A stretch of 64,000 nucleotides of DNA from Paramarasmius palmivorus (taxonomy: Eukaryota; Basidiomycota; Agaricomycetes; Agaricales; Marasmiaceae): positions 522,143 to 586,142 of the forward strand of contig JAYKXP010000029.1 in the NCBI GenBank assembly GCA_037176845.1, read 5' to 3'. A program made the position numbers and the translations under genes. Under the pieces are notes generated by a model that was not told the origin of the DNA, made no database searches, and saw only the letters and a program-made list of their open reading frames with translations. Positions 44,148 to 56,900 of this stretch are shown piece after piece (the first letter of the stretch is position 1; the number at the start of each line of letters is the position of its first letter).

Positions 44148-47100
44148 TCAGAGAGCAACCGCATTGAATGGATTTGTCGGTATACTCTTCCTCTGGGGGG
44201 CACGCTCAATCTTCACCCGATGTTCATCGTCAAACGGCGTCGAAAATGGGTTAATACCAGATTCGCGCATAGCGGGGTTGGTCGTCAAGATCCGTGTCAC
44301 AGGAGTGATAGATGTACCAGCTAGATCATCCTGAGCCTCGTTTTGAGCTTTGAACTTCCAGGCAGGCACAGAAGAGGAGCGACGATGGGGGTGCTGTGGT
44401 GGTGGCATCAAGTTCACGTTGGAAGTGTTGCCAGCTGATGCGTTGAAGCCGTGATGGAGAGGGGGAGCGAATAGCGATTGCGAATGGAGAGGCATTTGAG
44501 AGCTCTCATAAACCGAGTTGACATCATGCGGAACGTTCTGTCTTGTCTCTGTTCTCGGGAATACGAAACCGTTACCGTTACCTGCGGGAGGCGAAGTAGG
44601 CGAAAAGCTCTTCCTTGAAGGGGACAGTATAGTCACCCATGGAGCGACACGAGGTTGCGAAGACTCGGCAGGCGGCGAAGTCGACCAACGAGAATGTTCC
44701 TCACGGGTGAGCGTAATCATACTGGAGCTACGATCCGTGGATATCCGGAGGTTAGGTCGACTCTGAGATGCTTCATTGTCGTTGTTTTTCCTGCCCAGAA
44801 GCCCGGTGAACTTGCCGAGCCAAGCCGTGCTTCGTTTTTCTTGCGGCTGAGGTTCGGGTTCGCTCTGTTGCCTCGCAGAGTCCTCATCAGGTACGAGAGT
44901 CTCCCTGCCCATCCCAATCTTGCCGAGAGCACGAAGCCTCATCGGCTTGCTGATGGTACGATTTCGTGGTTCGCGAGAGACATCAGCGCCACCGAAACCT
45001 CCAAAGAAGTTTTCCCAGCTTTTGTGCTCTGGCTCTTGCTTTGGTGCACTATGTGGTTCGGGTGAAGGTAGAGGCGTCAGCTGCCTCAAATCGGTTGAGT
45101 GTGCGCTCAATCCACCATTTTCCAGGTTATTATCCGCCCGCTTCTCACTGCCCCATTCGTTGGAAGAAGAGGGAGAGTGAAGCTGGAATGGAACAATACC
45201 GCCCCTCTGCTCCCTTTCGTACCTTCTTCTCCTTCGTTTCTCCATCAACGGTTTTCCATAGGAATACCAGAGAATGATGCAAATTCCCATGAAACAGACA
45301 AACGCCCAGAGTCCCATGAAAATCAAGAACATCACTCGTTCCTTCCTCAACGAGGCCGCATACGAGTTGATCAACTTTCGTACGATGCCCTGGTTATCGT
45401 CTCCACCGCCACCGATAGCAGCAGCGGCAATGGGCTTGGTAGCTTCGTCCACCGAGTCCTGCGAAAGGACAAGTGCAGTCTCGTTGACTCTGGGGATATT
45501 GATGACGAGGTTGTCGTGTAAGAACGTGAGGGCGTTCTCAATGGCATCAACCTTGGTGCCAATCAAACACCGAATGAACTCTTGGGCCGGCTGTTCCAAA
45601 ATGGTACCGTTGAAAACGGTGTTGACGGCATTCTGGATGTCATTGTAGAGTTCGTTAATAGTGGTGTTAAGGGTGGTCGTGGTACCGTTAACCCAACCAA
45701 AGACACCATTGTTCAGGTCGGACTGCATAGCATCGACACGGCCGTTAACGTCGTTGGCGTAGGCTGCCGATTGGTTGTACATGCTAGAGTTGATAGAGGT
45801 GGCGATGGTGTTGGAGAAATCGGATGCGGCTGCTGCTTCTTTTTCAGCGTATTTCGCTTCGAGGGAATCGATGGCGAAAAGCTGTATTTGTACAGAGAGC
45901 AGACCGAAGAAACCGATGAGGAAGACTGCGAGTGCGGGGGCATGGAAGATGTAGTTGAGGTACCAGGAGAGGTTGCAGTGCTTCTGAGGCGAAAGACGAA
46001 GCCTCTGGGAGATCTGGTTGATGATCCGAGTGAGGAGGGGATGCTCGCCGTTGGCTTGAAGCATGAGCATGTTGTGATCTGTAAGTGTTACTTGAGGGAC
46101 ACCTCCAGTGGCTTTGGTCTGGTAAATCGTCGGGTCGGTGGTCCAAGCCTGCCTAGTGTACTCCAAGTGGGCTTTCTGGCAGCGCCACTTGTACCACACG
46201 AGTAGACAATTGAGACCAATGAGAATGAGTGCGAGAAGAATGATGACGATGACGCCAATTTTGGCGATTCTGATCATGTCTTGACCCAGGTCGTCAACGA
46301 CCGAGGTGTCGAGGTCATTGCAAAACGTAAGTCTGTTCTGTGCAGGCACAGGCAGAGTAGAGCTATTAAAATTCATGCCAGCGAAAGTGTCGTTGATATC
46401 CTTTTTCAGGAGCTCGAACGGGGTATTGATACTGTGAGGAAAAGTCAGTCCCGGAAGCGGCGAGTGAATGAGCTGGCTTACATCTCCTCGATCTTGTCCT
46501 TGATGTCATTGAAAGTGGGAAGAGTGTCATTTAATCGTGTGAGTGAGTCTTCAAACGTCGTTGGAATTTGGAGGTTGGTAAGACTGTCCAGATTGGGAAC
46601 AGGAATCTGAGGTGCTTGGATATCATCGAATGGATTGACTTTGTTGATAGCATCGATGGCGTTCTTAATAACATTGTTTGCGGAGCTGATATCATTCTGG
46701 ATGCTGGTGGCCAAACTGCCTGCCGTCCTTTCGATGAGGTCGGTAAACTACAATATACTTGAGTTTTACTGTGAGTCTGGATAGCGCGTAATACACACCT
46801 CTTTAACTGCACCAATGATGATTGCCAGTCCTCCACGAATGACCAATTCCAGGAAGCACAGGAAGGTCGAACGATAAATGTCAATAATAAAGTTGATGAT
46901 AGCCTCCATAATTGTCAACGCGAGTACGAGTGTCGCCCGAGCTGCCCTCATCGTCCCATTCACTGCATCTGCAAACTGTTCGTTCGTTGCGATAGCCAAA
47001 AACCTAGGCATGCTAGCAGCTGATGTGGCAGCTTGTTCTGCAGCCTTGCAACTGGCAAGTAAATTGGCCTTTGCACTTGCCACTGCATCCTGTGACGATG

Positions 47101-47263
47101 CTAGCGACAATTGGAGTCTGAATGCGACGAATAGCAAGGAAAGAATCGGATAAGCGAGCCATGTGAGAGATAGAAGGTGAGGTAGCTCGAGATAAGGCTT
47201 CAAGGATGACGAGATGTATGTCGTCGAGTGAGCGTCGTAATGAGGTGGTGGTGGAAGAGACAT
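44148..47263 (-). CDS. PRM1: Plasma-membrane fusion protein Prm1
   Basis: This multi-pass glycoprotein acts at the contact zone of mating cells or fusing hyphae during plasma-membrane merger. The start at 47263 is [20 protein letters not shown], then [20 protein letters not shown] (first membrane segment). Next are the extracellular block [20 protein letters not shown] and [20 protein letters not shown] (second segment). After an intron come [20 protein letters not shown] and [12 protein letters not shown], then [20 protein letters not shown]. These are recognisable Prm1 regions, with two further membrane segments ([20 protein letters not shown] and [20 protein letters not shown]). The cytoplasmic tail of about 330 residues is Ser/Pro-rich. 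N-glycosylation sites are frequent between the last helices. Three exons only. Confidence 0.92.
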
Positions 47264-48597
47264 GCCAGAGGTCGACCGGCGACGTCGTCGAGAAAATCTA
47301 GGGAAAGGAGAGGACGGGAAGGGAATGAGAAAAATGCGAATCGCCTTGTATTACTTTTCAAGTCCATTGTGGTCCTCGAGTTCATTGTTCTCCATAAGCG
47401 CTTGTTTATTGTTCTCCTTCGTGACGTGACAGGGTGACCAAATGTCACACTTTTGTGACTTCCACCTCGTTCTCCTCTTCCACCACCACTTGGTCCAGCA
47501 CCCAAGACTTCTCTCTTGCTCGAATTCTTCAGTAAAAGATCCTCTCTAGCAAGGTCTCTAGGCTTCTAATCGACTGAAACTCTCAAAAATCCAGCAACGG
47601 ATTCTATGGAAGTCTACGTAACTCCCGTCTAGAAAACAATAAAAAACCTAGACCCATTTACCCCGACTCCATTTCCGTGCGTAACGCGGCGTTCGTGGGC
47701 GGCATGCAACTTTGTTGTTGTTCTGTGGTGCGCATGGTCCGCTCCGAGCATCGCTTCGATGCAGTCTGAGTTATCTCGGAAGATCAACCCGCAAGAGGCA
47801 AAAATGTAACCGAGGGCGTTCAATGAGTGTTTGTTGTCAAGGGGATTTGGTGAGTGTAACTTTCAGTAAATCCAGTTGAATCCTAACATCTGTTTTCAGC
47901 AGTCTCTTGTTGTGCTGCCCACCTCCGCCGTTTGGACCTTTGGGGTTCTCTGCGATTCCTTGTATACGGAGATGGCCACTTAGTTCACCTCGTCGGACCT
48001 AAACAAGCGTTACAATCCCCGTCGTGTAACCTAATTATCTTGATCTTTCTGCACAGTCGATGGCTTCAAGAGATAGACGGGTGGGCTTTAATCAATCGCA
48101 TGCCTATTTCTAAGTTACCAACTCCGCCTCAACAACCGCAGGTGGATATGTCTGGACATAGCCTGCCGCAGCGTTGACATTTCCCTGTTGAAGTCCGGAC
48201 GATTCAAGGCACATGTCCTACACTAAGTATTAGGCCAAGACGTCGTTTCGTGGATATGCTGGGCATCCAAATGAACAAAACATCTTATTTTACTTTACAT
48301 AGGCTTGAGTTCAATATCGCTCTGAGGGTAAGATCAGCCGGGCCCGTCAGAAAATCGAGTCTTGCAAGTTAGTGGTGAGTGTGACTCAATTGGCGATTGA
48401 TCACGGGACTGTGACCAACCGCTTCTGAGAAAAAGACTCCCCACGCCACGTCCTGCATTTTTTCAAACCGTTCCGCCTCATCAACGTTCAACTTCAGACT
48501 TCAACGTTTTAACAGTGCCCCCATTCTCTTCTTTTCTCGAATTTCTTCCATATATTTCAACTTAATCTACTAGAGCTACTCACTATTCTAACTCACA
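47264..48597. other. Long intergenic region upstream of PRM1
   Basis: In 1.3 kb between divergent genes I see no convincing CDS. The 81-codon plus frame (47932-48177) starts at TTG and resembles nothing. The pyrimidine-rich tract from about 48500 to 48597 looks like the leader of the next gene. Confidence 0.4.
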
Positions 48598-49110
48598 ATG
48601 CCTCCTGCTCGACGTCAATGGTCAACTCGTAACGCCAGAGGTGCCGGTTGGCACAAACGAGGATACAGAGATCATGGCTGTATGTGGATCAACGTCAAGA
48701 TGGGCTCTTACGGGCATACCAGAGGCCAGGACGTTAATGAATACCTTACCATGAATCAATTGTGGGACCAAATCATTTGTGCGTGTATCCTCTTTTTATC
48801 TCTCGGTCTACGACTCGAAATATCTGATCATCACCATACAGCCAGCGTATCGATGGAAGACGGATTTCCCCTCCCCGAAGGATGGACTATCGGTCTATTC
48901 TCTAATCGCAAGCTGCTACCTCAGACTGATGACCGTATCGACACCTTGTTTGACGGAGGAAACACGGTGACGGTCAAGGTGTTCGATGAAGAGGATAGAG
49001 AGCGCGTTTATGATGGTTTTGAGGGTTGGGGGTTCCACGAACCTGGAAGGAGGCGTCCTCGTTGGGTTGACACTTTGGAGGCGATGAATAGGCCACTTTA
49101 TGGGTTGTAA
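48598..49110 (+). CDS. Hypothetical protein, no recognised domain
   Basis: Two exons (48598-48778 and 48842-49110) give about 149 residues. The start MPPARRQWSTRNARGAGWHK is basic. It continues RGYRDHGCMWINVKMGSYGH and TRGQDVNEYLTMNQLWDQII, then SSVSMEDGFPLPEGWTIGLF. The rest is acidic (DTLFDGGNTVTVKVFDEEDR, DGFEGWGFHEPGRRRPRWVD), ending NRPLYGL. The intron (gtgcgt to catacag) keeps the frame. The high content of Trp, Gly and charged residues and the clean splice structure make it likely to be a real protein. It has no signal peptide or membrane segment. I do not recognise the family. Confidence 0.65.
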   Translation: MPPARRQWSTRNARGAGWHKRGYRDHGCMWINVKMGSYGHTRGQDVNEYLTMNQLWDQIICACILFLSLGLRLEISDHHHTASVSMEDGFPLPEGWTIGLFSNRKLLPQTDDRIDTLFDGGNTVTVKVFDEEDRERVYDGFEGWGFHEPGRRRPRWVDTLEAMNRPLYGL

Positions 49111-50033
49111 GTGCTGATTTATGCCCTTGGATTCATTGGAAACTGAATATGACATGCTAGGCCATATTGAACGCGAAAACACTCAGACTCCATACGATTC
49201 CTAGATACCATGTTCATTGGTTATCGACCACTTCGCGATCGAAGATTTCCTGATGCGTTTCATCTATTCATGCCGAAGTCTACTGACTTTACTACTCGTA
49301 TAATTGCTTTTACCCATCCTCTAATTAGATTACTTACTCGTTGGTGTTTACTTTGACTCTGAGGAATTTGGAAATTTTTTTACTTGCCGATCGCTAGCGC
49401 TGAAACCGTGGGAAGGTGGAAGCACAGCTCTTCCGTCGACATGCTCAGACCATGAAGATCTATGAAAACTGGCTGTCGTGTACATATCGGCCCGTGGATG
49501 GAATTCCTTTTGGCACACATCGTTTGTGCATTAGAGGATGACATAGTTACCTCGCATGCCATCGAAGTAGCATTTTGAAAGATACGGAGGACGATCATAC
49601 CCTACGGTTTTAAGTAAACGATCTAGTTGTATTGGAATCATGCTAATCAGATTCCTCGACGATGTTCGTGGATATTTACTATCCTTAGTCTACATGCATA
49701 TAGGTAGAGGCGTAGACGCCCGGCGCTTATTGAGCGTCTGATGAGGTGCCAGCTGGTTGTCGTGGGATTCCATCGAAGACCACTACCTTATCAAGCGAGC
49801 TGTCGAGCGCCGTCTTCAACCTCAACCATCATTTTCTTCTCGTTCTCTCTGTACTTTCTACGCTTCCGCATCTCTTTCTCCCAGGTGAACTCGGAGAAAA
49901 CGCCACACAAGTATCAGCCTGAATCTCGAGTCTCTACACGGATCGGTGGGTTGACGTTTGGTACAATAGTACCCATTGGAACAGGCCATGCCAGCAACTG
50001 GTGGAACTCACAAATGGTTGAATTAGACGCAAG
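49111..50033. other. Intergenic region before the first MYND gene
   Basis: This stretch of 923 bp has no recognisable gene. Frames at 49380-49598 (minus) and 49741-50049 (plus) lack any family resemblance. Confidence 0.4.
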
Positions 50034-52122
50034 ATGCCCTTCGATTTGAACAAGACACCCCATTTTATCTTTATCCGAGAAGCAGCTCACAACTTCTCCT
50101 CTCCCATCAGGGCCGTCAAAGCTCTTGGGAACTTGGGCTCACCGCCTATTGGTTCCACTAAACCCAGCTCAAAAATGGAAAGTGCTCTGGGAGTTTTTGC
50201 ATATCTTACATGGACGACATCCTTTGGAGTGGATTTCATGACGCGAAAGGGTGCCGCTACTTGCGTACAGAAGCATTGGCTATCCATCAGCCCATGGATG
50301 GAATTTTTCCTGGATTATATTTCTTGTACGACACAGGAAGACCCCCAATCAGACCAATTTGTGGATGATCTGCTGATTACCACACCCATTCTTCTGCAGT
50401 ACTTCGGCGCTTTAGAAGACCCTCACGCCGAACTGCGCAGGCTCAGGACCGAATCTCCATACCTTAAAACATATGTAATCGAGGTTTGGCTACGCGTTAT
50501 CGATAATTCACATCCATCGTGGTTCAGCTGGACAGAAACGCTGTCGAACCTGTTTCCAAAGTATGTCGGTGAAAGGCTCGCTGACGACTTTCCACGCGCA
50601 GTCACATTCTGTCGAAGGCGCCACGATTTCGAAATCCCTTACATTCGACATCTTCAGCGTCTGTCACAGAATCCACAGGAGATTCCGGATGATGAACTAC
50701 AAGGATATAATCTATCCACGGGCTTACTCTTCCAATATCTCTGCTGCGAATTCACCGATCATACACCATTTCTTAGGGCTGGCGGATCACAGGCCCTTTC
50801 CAAAGCCTTGACTACACTTCTCTCACGACCTAGGACCTTCAAGGGAGTCGCGCCAGGTTCCGAGAGGTTCAGAATCGCGATCGGCCTCGTCGAACATCTG
50901 CTTTCGCTTGCTCTCCTATCGATGGGGATAGCAACTTACGTATGCGAAGCTCTCGACACGGGCCTTCTCGTTGCGTTCTTCAGGGCAAAACGTTTCTATG
51001 GCATCGAAAGAAGCAGAGGTGACAAGCGACCAGTTTGGGATGAAGACTCTCCGACACATTTCCACGACTTGTTCGTCCGCTTGTTGGCTCAGCTTGCCAC
51101 TTATACCATCTTTCCTTCGGTGCTTCATCGGTTCTTGAAGGCGATCGCGAGGATCGAGGAACTAGGGCTTGAAGCGGATATCCCAAACGATCCAAAGATG
51201 AAGTCGTTTTGGTCGACTTGGGGGAGGTGTAAGGACAGGGCGAAGATAATGAGCTTGATATATGGCGACATTAAGAATGATGCTCCTGGGAATTTGTGCG
51301 GGTATCAGATGGTGCTAAGTCCAGTGTATATGCTCAGGTTCCCCGTGCTCATGACATCCTTGCAGTGTTATTTGAAGGGCGCTCGTGGTTTGAAGCTCCC
51401 AGACGGGCATCGATATCTTCGTTGTGGCTCATGCTTGTCCAAGGTCTACTGTTCGCGTAAATGTGCGCATAATGACTGGAAGGAGCATCGGTTTCGATGT
51501 GAACAGCTGACTGTCGCGAGGAGAAGTAGGTTTTATGTCTTCTAACGCGATTCGGGATTTCATTGATGACACTCGTCACAATAGGTTACGGAAAATACCT
51601 CCCATCTAATGCCGACTTTGCCTTTTTTCGTGGGGTTAAAGAAAATCACGTATGGGAGAATCGTACGAGTATCATGGAGGCTATGATGGCGTAAGTCTAC
51701 GCTGCTGTTTCTCATTTGGATCTAATCCAACGTCTTTCATCAAAAGCCACGAGGCAACTGTGCCCAGGAATGATCCTCTAAAATCCGGAATGTTAGTTGT
51801 ACATTTCGACAATCCAGAGTTCCTCAGCCCCTTGTCATCCGCTTGCCACAAGTTTACCGATTTTCGCACTCTGGACAAGACCGATATGACACCAGCGTTG
51901 CTACAAGATATCAAGAAATGCCTTATTCAAGCAGCGCAGTCATCGTTGAAGATTTGCGTGTTGGGATACTTCCCAAACGGATTACGGGAGACATTGACGG
52001 TGGTTAATGTTGTCGATATCGAGGCACTTGTCCCCTCCAACGAGGTCTTGATTAATCGTATGCGTCAGTCAGGGCTCAAGGACGAGGAGATAAGCAAGGA
52101 GCTGGGGGTTGAAGTAAAGTGA
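50034..52122 (+). CDS. MYND-type zinc finger protein 1
   Basis: This large protein has a C-terminal MYND finger, a protein-interaction module. The first exon is about 500 codons, starting MPFDLNKTPHFIFIREAAHN, with a helical region of unknown type. The finger is LRCGSCLSKVYCSRKCAHND followed by WKEHRFRC. The apparent stop at 51545 lies in an intron (gtaggt to cacaatag). Removing it gives SYGKYLPSNADFAFFRGVKE and NHVWENRTSIMEAMM, and a second intron leads to HEATVPRNDPLKSGMLVVHF. The end is SGLKDEEISKELGVEVK. The amino-terminal CxxC pair of the finger is incomplete: LQCYLKG offers one Cys. It resembles the gene at the right edge and belongs to the MYND families expanded in mushrooms. The biological role is unknown. 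Confidence 0.8.
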
Positions 52123-52334
52123 TGTGCTCGAGAGGTTAGTAAGTACATACCGGAGGATTTCTGATCAATCATCGCGTTCGTCTTGATCGCGCACATAGAT
52201 AACTTGGGAAATGAAATGTACGATGAGGTATCGTATCGAGTAGAATATGTATACACTAGTAGTACAAGTCTTGCCACGCATAGTCGTCCAGAAATCCAGA
52301 ATTGATACAAGTAACATCCCCAATCGGCCACCAT

Positions 52335-53330
52335 TCACACACCGTTAGTCACCCTTCTCATCTTTCGCGACTGGCCCGTCCCTTGCGGCTCAGAATGCAT
52401 CCATCTCCGCGCCGAAGCCCCACTATGCCCAACATGACCGGCGCTAGATTTAGACCCATCTCCCTTCGCAAGCTCGTTTGGATCATTACTCTTCTCTGCT
52501 CCTAAAGCCAGATCCGGAGGCCCCCGCGAGGAGTGGGCACGAACCGTGGCAACACCACCCTCGTGTTTCAACGGTTCCGTTGCAGCTTTGGGAAGCGCGA
52601 CGTTCGGCTTGGAAGAACAGTCTTTAGCATCGCCGCGTTTCGATGGCCCCTGCAGCGTGACAGCATCAGGGGATGGGAATCCAGGAGAGACGCGCAGACG
52701 GTCGATGATACTGGTAGGAAGACTGGAGCTAGCTGAAGAGGTAGGAGCGGAGGTAGGTGACGCTGTACCAGGAACAGCACTGTCGCGACTGGAAAACCAG
52801 AGGCGAGGGTTCAATCCACGCGATAGTATACGAGGAAAGGACATCAACATGGAGCGACTCGCAATTTTACCCTTTCCAGAGCGAACAGGAGCAGACTGCA
52901 TGAAGGGTCCCCTCGAGCCGCGAGCCGAGTGACGACGTTGAGCCTTCTCTTTGGAAAGGAGGAAATGATGGGGTTCTCGGGGTTCGTGACGACTTTCTCC
53001 GGAGCCTGAAGATGACTGTGGTTCAGTGCTATCGCTAGAGCTGGATGTCGACGTCGAGTTCGTATTGTCCTGAGGTGAATTAGACTTCTTGGTACTGTAA
53101 TCGGCGTTGTGTATCTGGCGTTCTCGAAGAGCTTTAGATTGAGCTTCAGGTAAGGGCGGTACAGGATTCGTGTGCGCAAGGGGTTCTGTGTTCAGATTAT
53201 TTGAAAGAGAGTTGGGCGAGGAGTCGTGAAGAGGCGGTTCGTTTATTGGTTTGACAGATTGAACAGGAATGATGGCGGCATTTACAAGGCATAGAGCGTG
53301 AAGAATGACGATAGGCAGTGATAGACGCAT
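52335..53330 (-). CDS. Ser/Pro-rich secreted protein of unknown function
   Basis: This intronless ORF has its ATG at 53330, MRLSLPIVILHALCLVNAAI, a textbook signal peptide; the frame is open a little further upstream. The mature part of about 310 residues is rich in Ser, Pro, Asn and basic residues and looks disordered, with the Ser-run TSTSSSSDSTEPQSSSGSGE. Dibasic steps (PSKRGD, SARRW, AQRRHS) could be Kex2 cleavage points. There are no cysteine pairs or catalytic motifs and no clear GPI signal. It could be a cell-wall or matrix protein or a processed precursor. The stop is at 52335, close to the stop of the convergent MYND gene. Confidence 0.6.
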   Translation of the reverse strand: MRLSLPIVILHALCLVNAAIIPVQSVKPINEPPLHDSSPNSLSNNLNTEPLAHTNPVPPLPEAQSKALRERQIHNADYSTKKSNSPQDNTNSTSTSSSSDSTEPQSSSGSGESRHEPREPHHFLLSKEKAQRRHSARGSRGPFMQSAPVRSGKGKIASRSMLMSFPRILSRGLNPRLWFSSRDSAVPGTASPTSAPTSSASSSLPTSIIDRLRVSPGFPSPDAVTLQGPSKRGDAKDCSSKPNVALPKAATEPLKHEGGVATVRAHSSRGPPDLALGAEKSNDPNELAKGDGSKSSAGHVGHSGASARRWMHSEPQGTGQSRKMRRVTNGV

Positions 53331-53967
53331 GGCGAGTAACCGTATTCGTAGAAATGTGGGCGTACCAGGATGGTGGAAGGGAGAAGCCAAGTTGGATTGA
53401 CGCGTCGCAAGCCGCCTTAAAGGAATTTCATCACGTGGTCGATTCCCATGCGGTCGACTTTAGGGCAGGTCAGTGAACATTTTTGACTTTCCTCACTACT
53501 CCCATCCTTCTCGTTTTGGTGTGGATGATCATTACGGGTAAGAACATGAAACAAAGATAAAGAATAGTGTTTCACGGAGGCAAAGAGGGGATCTAACGTT
53601 TCAGGGATTCCTGGGGTACGTCGTCAAGCATCAACCATTGCAGAAAGCTAAAAATTGCCAGGTTTTCTTGTAGTTCTACACTAATCGGTCAATGATGCTA
53701 CCCTCATTAGACGAGTCGAATACTTGATTTGTTCAAGTTTTCACTGCGCGTTACTCTTATCTGCTCCAGAGCCTGAAATACTCTTCCCGATCAGACGAAT
53801 CGAAGCCCCAGCGATCACGGGAGTTACATCCGAATTCAACACTCAACGAGACAACTTCATAACACGCGGTCGAGTTCCTTCATTGTATGCGATCCATGTG
53901 GTAAGGGTCGCTCCTGCCAGCTATATAAAACTTGTCAGCGGGGGAATTATCCTTCTATCCTACCGTC
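53331..53967. other. Divergent promoter region of the secreted-protein and GH92 genes
   Basis: These 637 bp contain the TATA box of the GH92 gene and nothing else recognisable. Confidence 0.5.
53922..53930 (+). promoter_or_regulatory. TATA box of the GH92 gene
   Basis: TATATAAAA lies 38 bp upstream of the ATG at 53968. Confidence 0.55.
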
Positions 53968-56900
53968 ATGGCACCCCCTTCGGCTAGCCTGAAGCTATTG
54001 TTGTCAGGTCTTGCGCTCCTCGCTTTGGTCAAAGGACAACCTTCTCCTGAAGTGCAGAGGCGCATCTCTGAAGCTATCAGGAATGCTGCGAACCAGTCCA
54101 ATCCGGACTACTCTGCATTCGTCAACCCTTTCATTGGTACCGGTACGTTTAGCGTATTTTATAGTGCGTCGTGATCACTGAGCTGAAAATATCACACAAG
54201 ACAACTTCGGAGACGTATGGTGGGTACTCGCGACTCGTGCTCTCTTCCAAAATCTCAAGTATAGCCAACAGTCCTGGAGCATCCGTACCATTCGGAATGG
54301 TTCGTGTTTTTCACCTAGAACCTCTTCACTTCATTTACCGTCTGCTAATTGCAGGTGAAATTCTCCACGGACCTCACTGGATATGCGCCTGCTGGTACGT
54401 CTTCGCACCCGATCAGTCCTCATGATGACATCTCATGTAAACATCCAGGTTATGTCACCGATCCCACCCAGAAAATCCGGGGCATAAGCCCTCTACACGA
54501 CAGCGGCACTGGTTCATCCCTCGGAACGTACGGAAACTTTGAAGTCATGCCCTTGTTATGTCCAGATGGTTTCGACACCTGCACAACGCGCTTGGCTGCT
54601 CGCGAAAGGCTTCGAAAGCTAAACACCGATGGTACGATAATATTTAATCTATTTTGGGCAAGAATATTGAGTGACGTTGGATGTTCAGATGCTACACCCG
54701 GATATTTCTCCCAGACTATGGATAACGACATTAAAATGGAAGCTACCTCTACGAGGAGAGCGGGTCTAGAAAGGTTCACATTTCCTGAGGGGTCAAAGCC
54801 TTACTTTGTCATCGGTCCGCCTTCAAACTTTTAATCCACATCGAGTAGTCACTAATATATATCTCAGATCTTGCCAACGACCTTCCAGCCTCCTTTGCGG
54901 GCGGCACTTTGGATATAGATCCTGTAAAAGGACGTATTACCATTGGTGGGCGTTATGGGTCAAGGTATGTGTACTCCTTTCCAGTCAGAAGAAAGCGCGC
55001 CGACATTCCCTTCAGTTTCGGCCCTGGTCGATACAATTACCAAGCCTTTGCGTGTTACGACCTGTTGGATGGCGGAAAACAAACTCTAGACGAATACGGT
55101 GTATGGACTGGCGATAAGTAAGTCCCCTGTACTTCCTATGAGCCCAAAGCTAATTTCAACGACAGCTTTGGGCTTGACGCGAAGGGTCTCGGTCAAACAC
55201 ACCTCAACCTTTCTCTGAACCTAATTGGTGGAATCTACGAGTCTGGTGCACTGATTTCCTACAAGGGCACGCCGGAAACGATCACTCTTCGGGTCGGAGT
55301 ATCATTCTTATCCACAGAGCAAGCCTGTGCCAACGCGGAATCCGAAGTTGGCTCCTCTACGTTTGAGGATATTGTTGCCCAGAGCAAGTCGCTCTGGAAC
55401 GAGCGACTCAGCAAGATCGAGCTAGACATTGCCAACACTGCAGAGAACATTACCGAGATGTTCTACTCTTCGCTTTATCGTGCATCCTTGACCCCGGTAG
55501 GTGCTCTGAAGGTATAGGGATATTGTATGCTCACAGCATTGTTGTAGAATAATGCTACTGGAGAAGCACAAGGCGCATTCTTTGGCACAAGCTCTTACTA
55601 CTTTGATTCGTTGTACTGCAGGTAACGTATTCCGCCCCTTGCTTTCCTCACTGATGTTAGCTGACTATGTCAACCCTCAGCTGGGATACTGTGAGTTTCT
55701 TCCTTGGCATTTATTTTTGGGCGCTTAGCTTATCTCCGACATACCCGACGCCAGTTCCGGACGTTCTTCCCGCTCATGTCCCTTCACTCACCTGTGGAAT
55801 TTGCTCAGATAGTCGATACCTATATCGATGGATGGCGTAAGTTAGGCTGGATGCCGGAATGCAGGTATGTGATATGTCCGTCGTCATTAATATGTGACTG
55901 ACCTGTTCGCTTTCTGTTAGGGCTAATAACCTTCGTACGTTTCATTTACATCAGTTCGCGCAGTTTCGATGGTACTGAAAAACAAAACCCATAGCTGGAT
56001 GGACTCAAGGAGGATCGAGTGGCGATAACATCGTATCACACTTTGCGATTTACTATCACAATGAGGCTGAGCGACTCGGAGTCGACTTGAACGAGCTCTA
56101 CTCTGCATTGCTTGCAGACGGAGATATCAACCCTCCAGAATGGAACACCCTTGGACGACAAGTCAACGTGTACAAGTAGGTCTCAGTTCGGACTACGATG
56201 GATGGTGTTCTCATCGCCTTGCGAAGTCAATACGGATATGTTCCTTTCGCTGTCTTGGATCCTACTAGTACCGGCCGCCAAACTAGGGAAGGGAGCAGAA
56301 CCGTCGAAGTAAGGATACCTCTGTTGCATAGATGTGGTCTATATTGATAATCCCTCTTTCCAGTACGCCTTTGAGGACTTTGGTATCCGTCAAGTAGCCT
56401 TGCTCCTCGGAAAAACTGATGACGAAGCAAGATTCACTAATCGTTCATTGGTACGTGGAAGGCATTTCTAAGGAGTTACGTACTCTGATTGGTTGGAATA
56501 GTTCTATCGGAACATATGGGACGACTCTGTTGAGAGTGATGGTTTCAAAGGTACCTCACGTTTCATGATGTTCGAGGACTCTATAAACATTGTACCCAGG
56601 TTTCATGCAGAAACGGTTCCCGAACGGCACATTCGCGTTCCAAGATCCCAAGAATTGCTCTCCCCAGGATAAGAACGACACTAGGCCTTGCTCACTGCAG
56701 GGTACCAATGTGAATGGATTTTATGAATCCTCGTCTTGGGAGTATAGCTTGTAGGTCCTACATGATGTAGTACCAAGACGAAAACTAACGCTTGTAAAGC
56801 TACGCACCCCACGACACTGCATACCTTATTGAGTTAATGGGCGGAAACGTAAGTCTATAGCAATCCACATATATATATTACTGATGAGAGGTATCAGGAT

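Noticed and set aside
51652..52122. Separate 156-codon ORF starting MGESYEYHGG
   Set aside because: The start lies in the wrong frame within an upstream exon. Removing two short introns makes 51.6-52.1 kb the C-terminus of the MYND gene.
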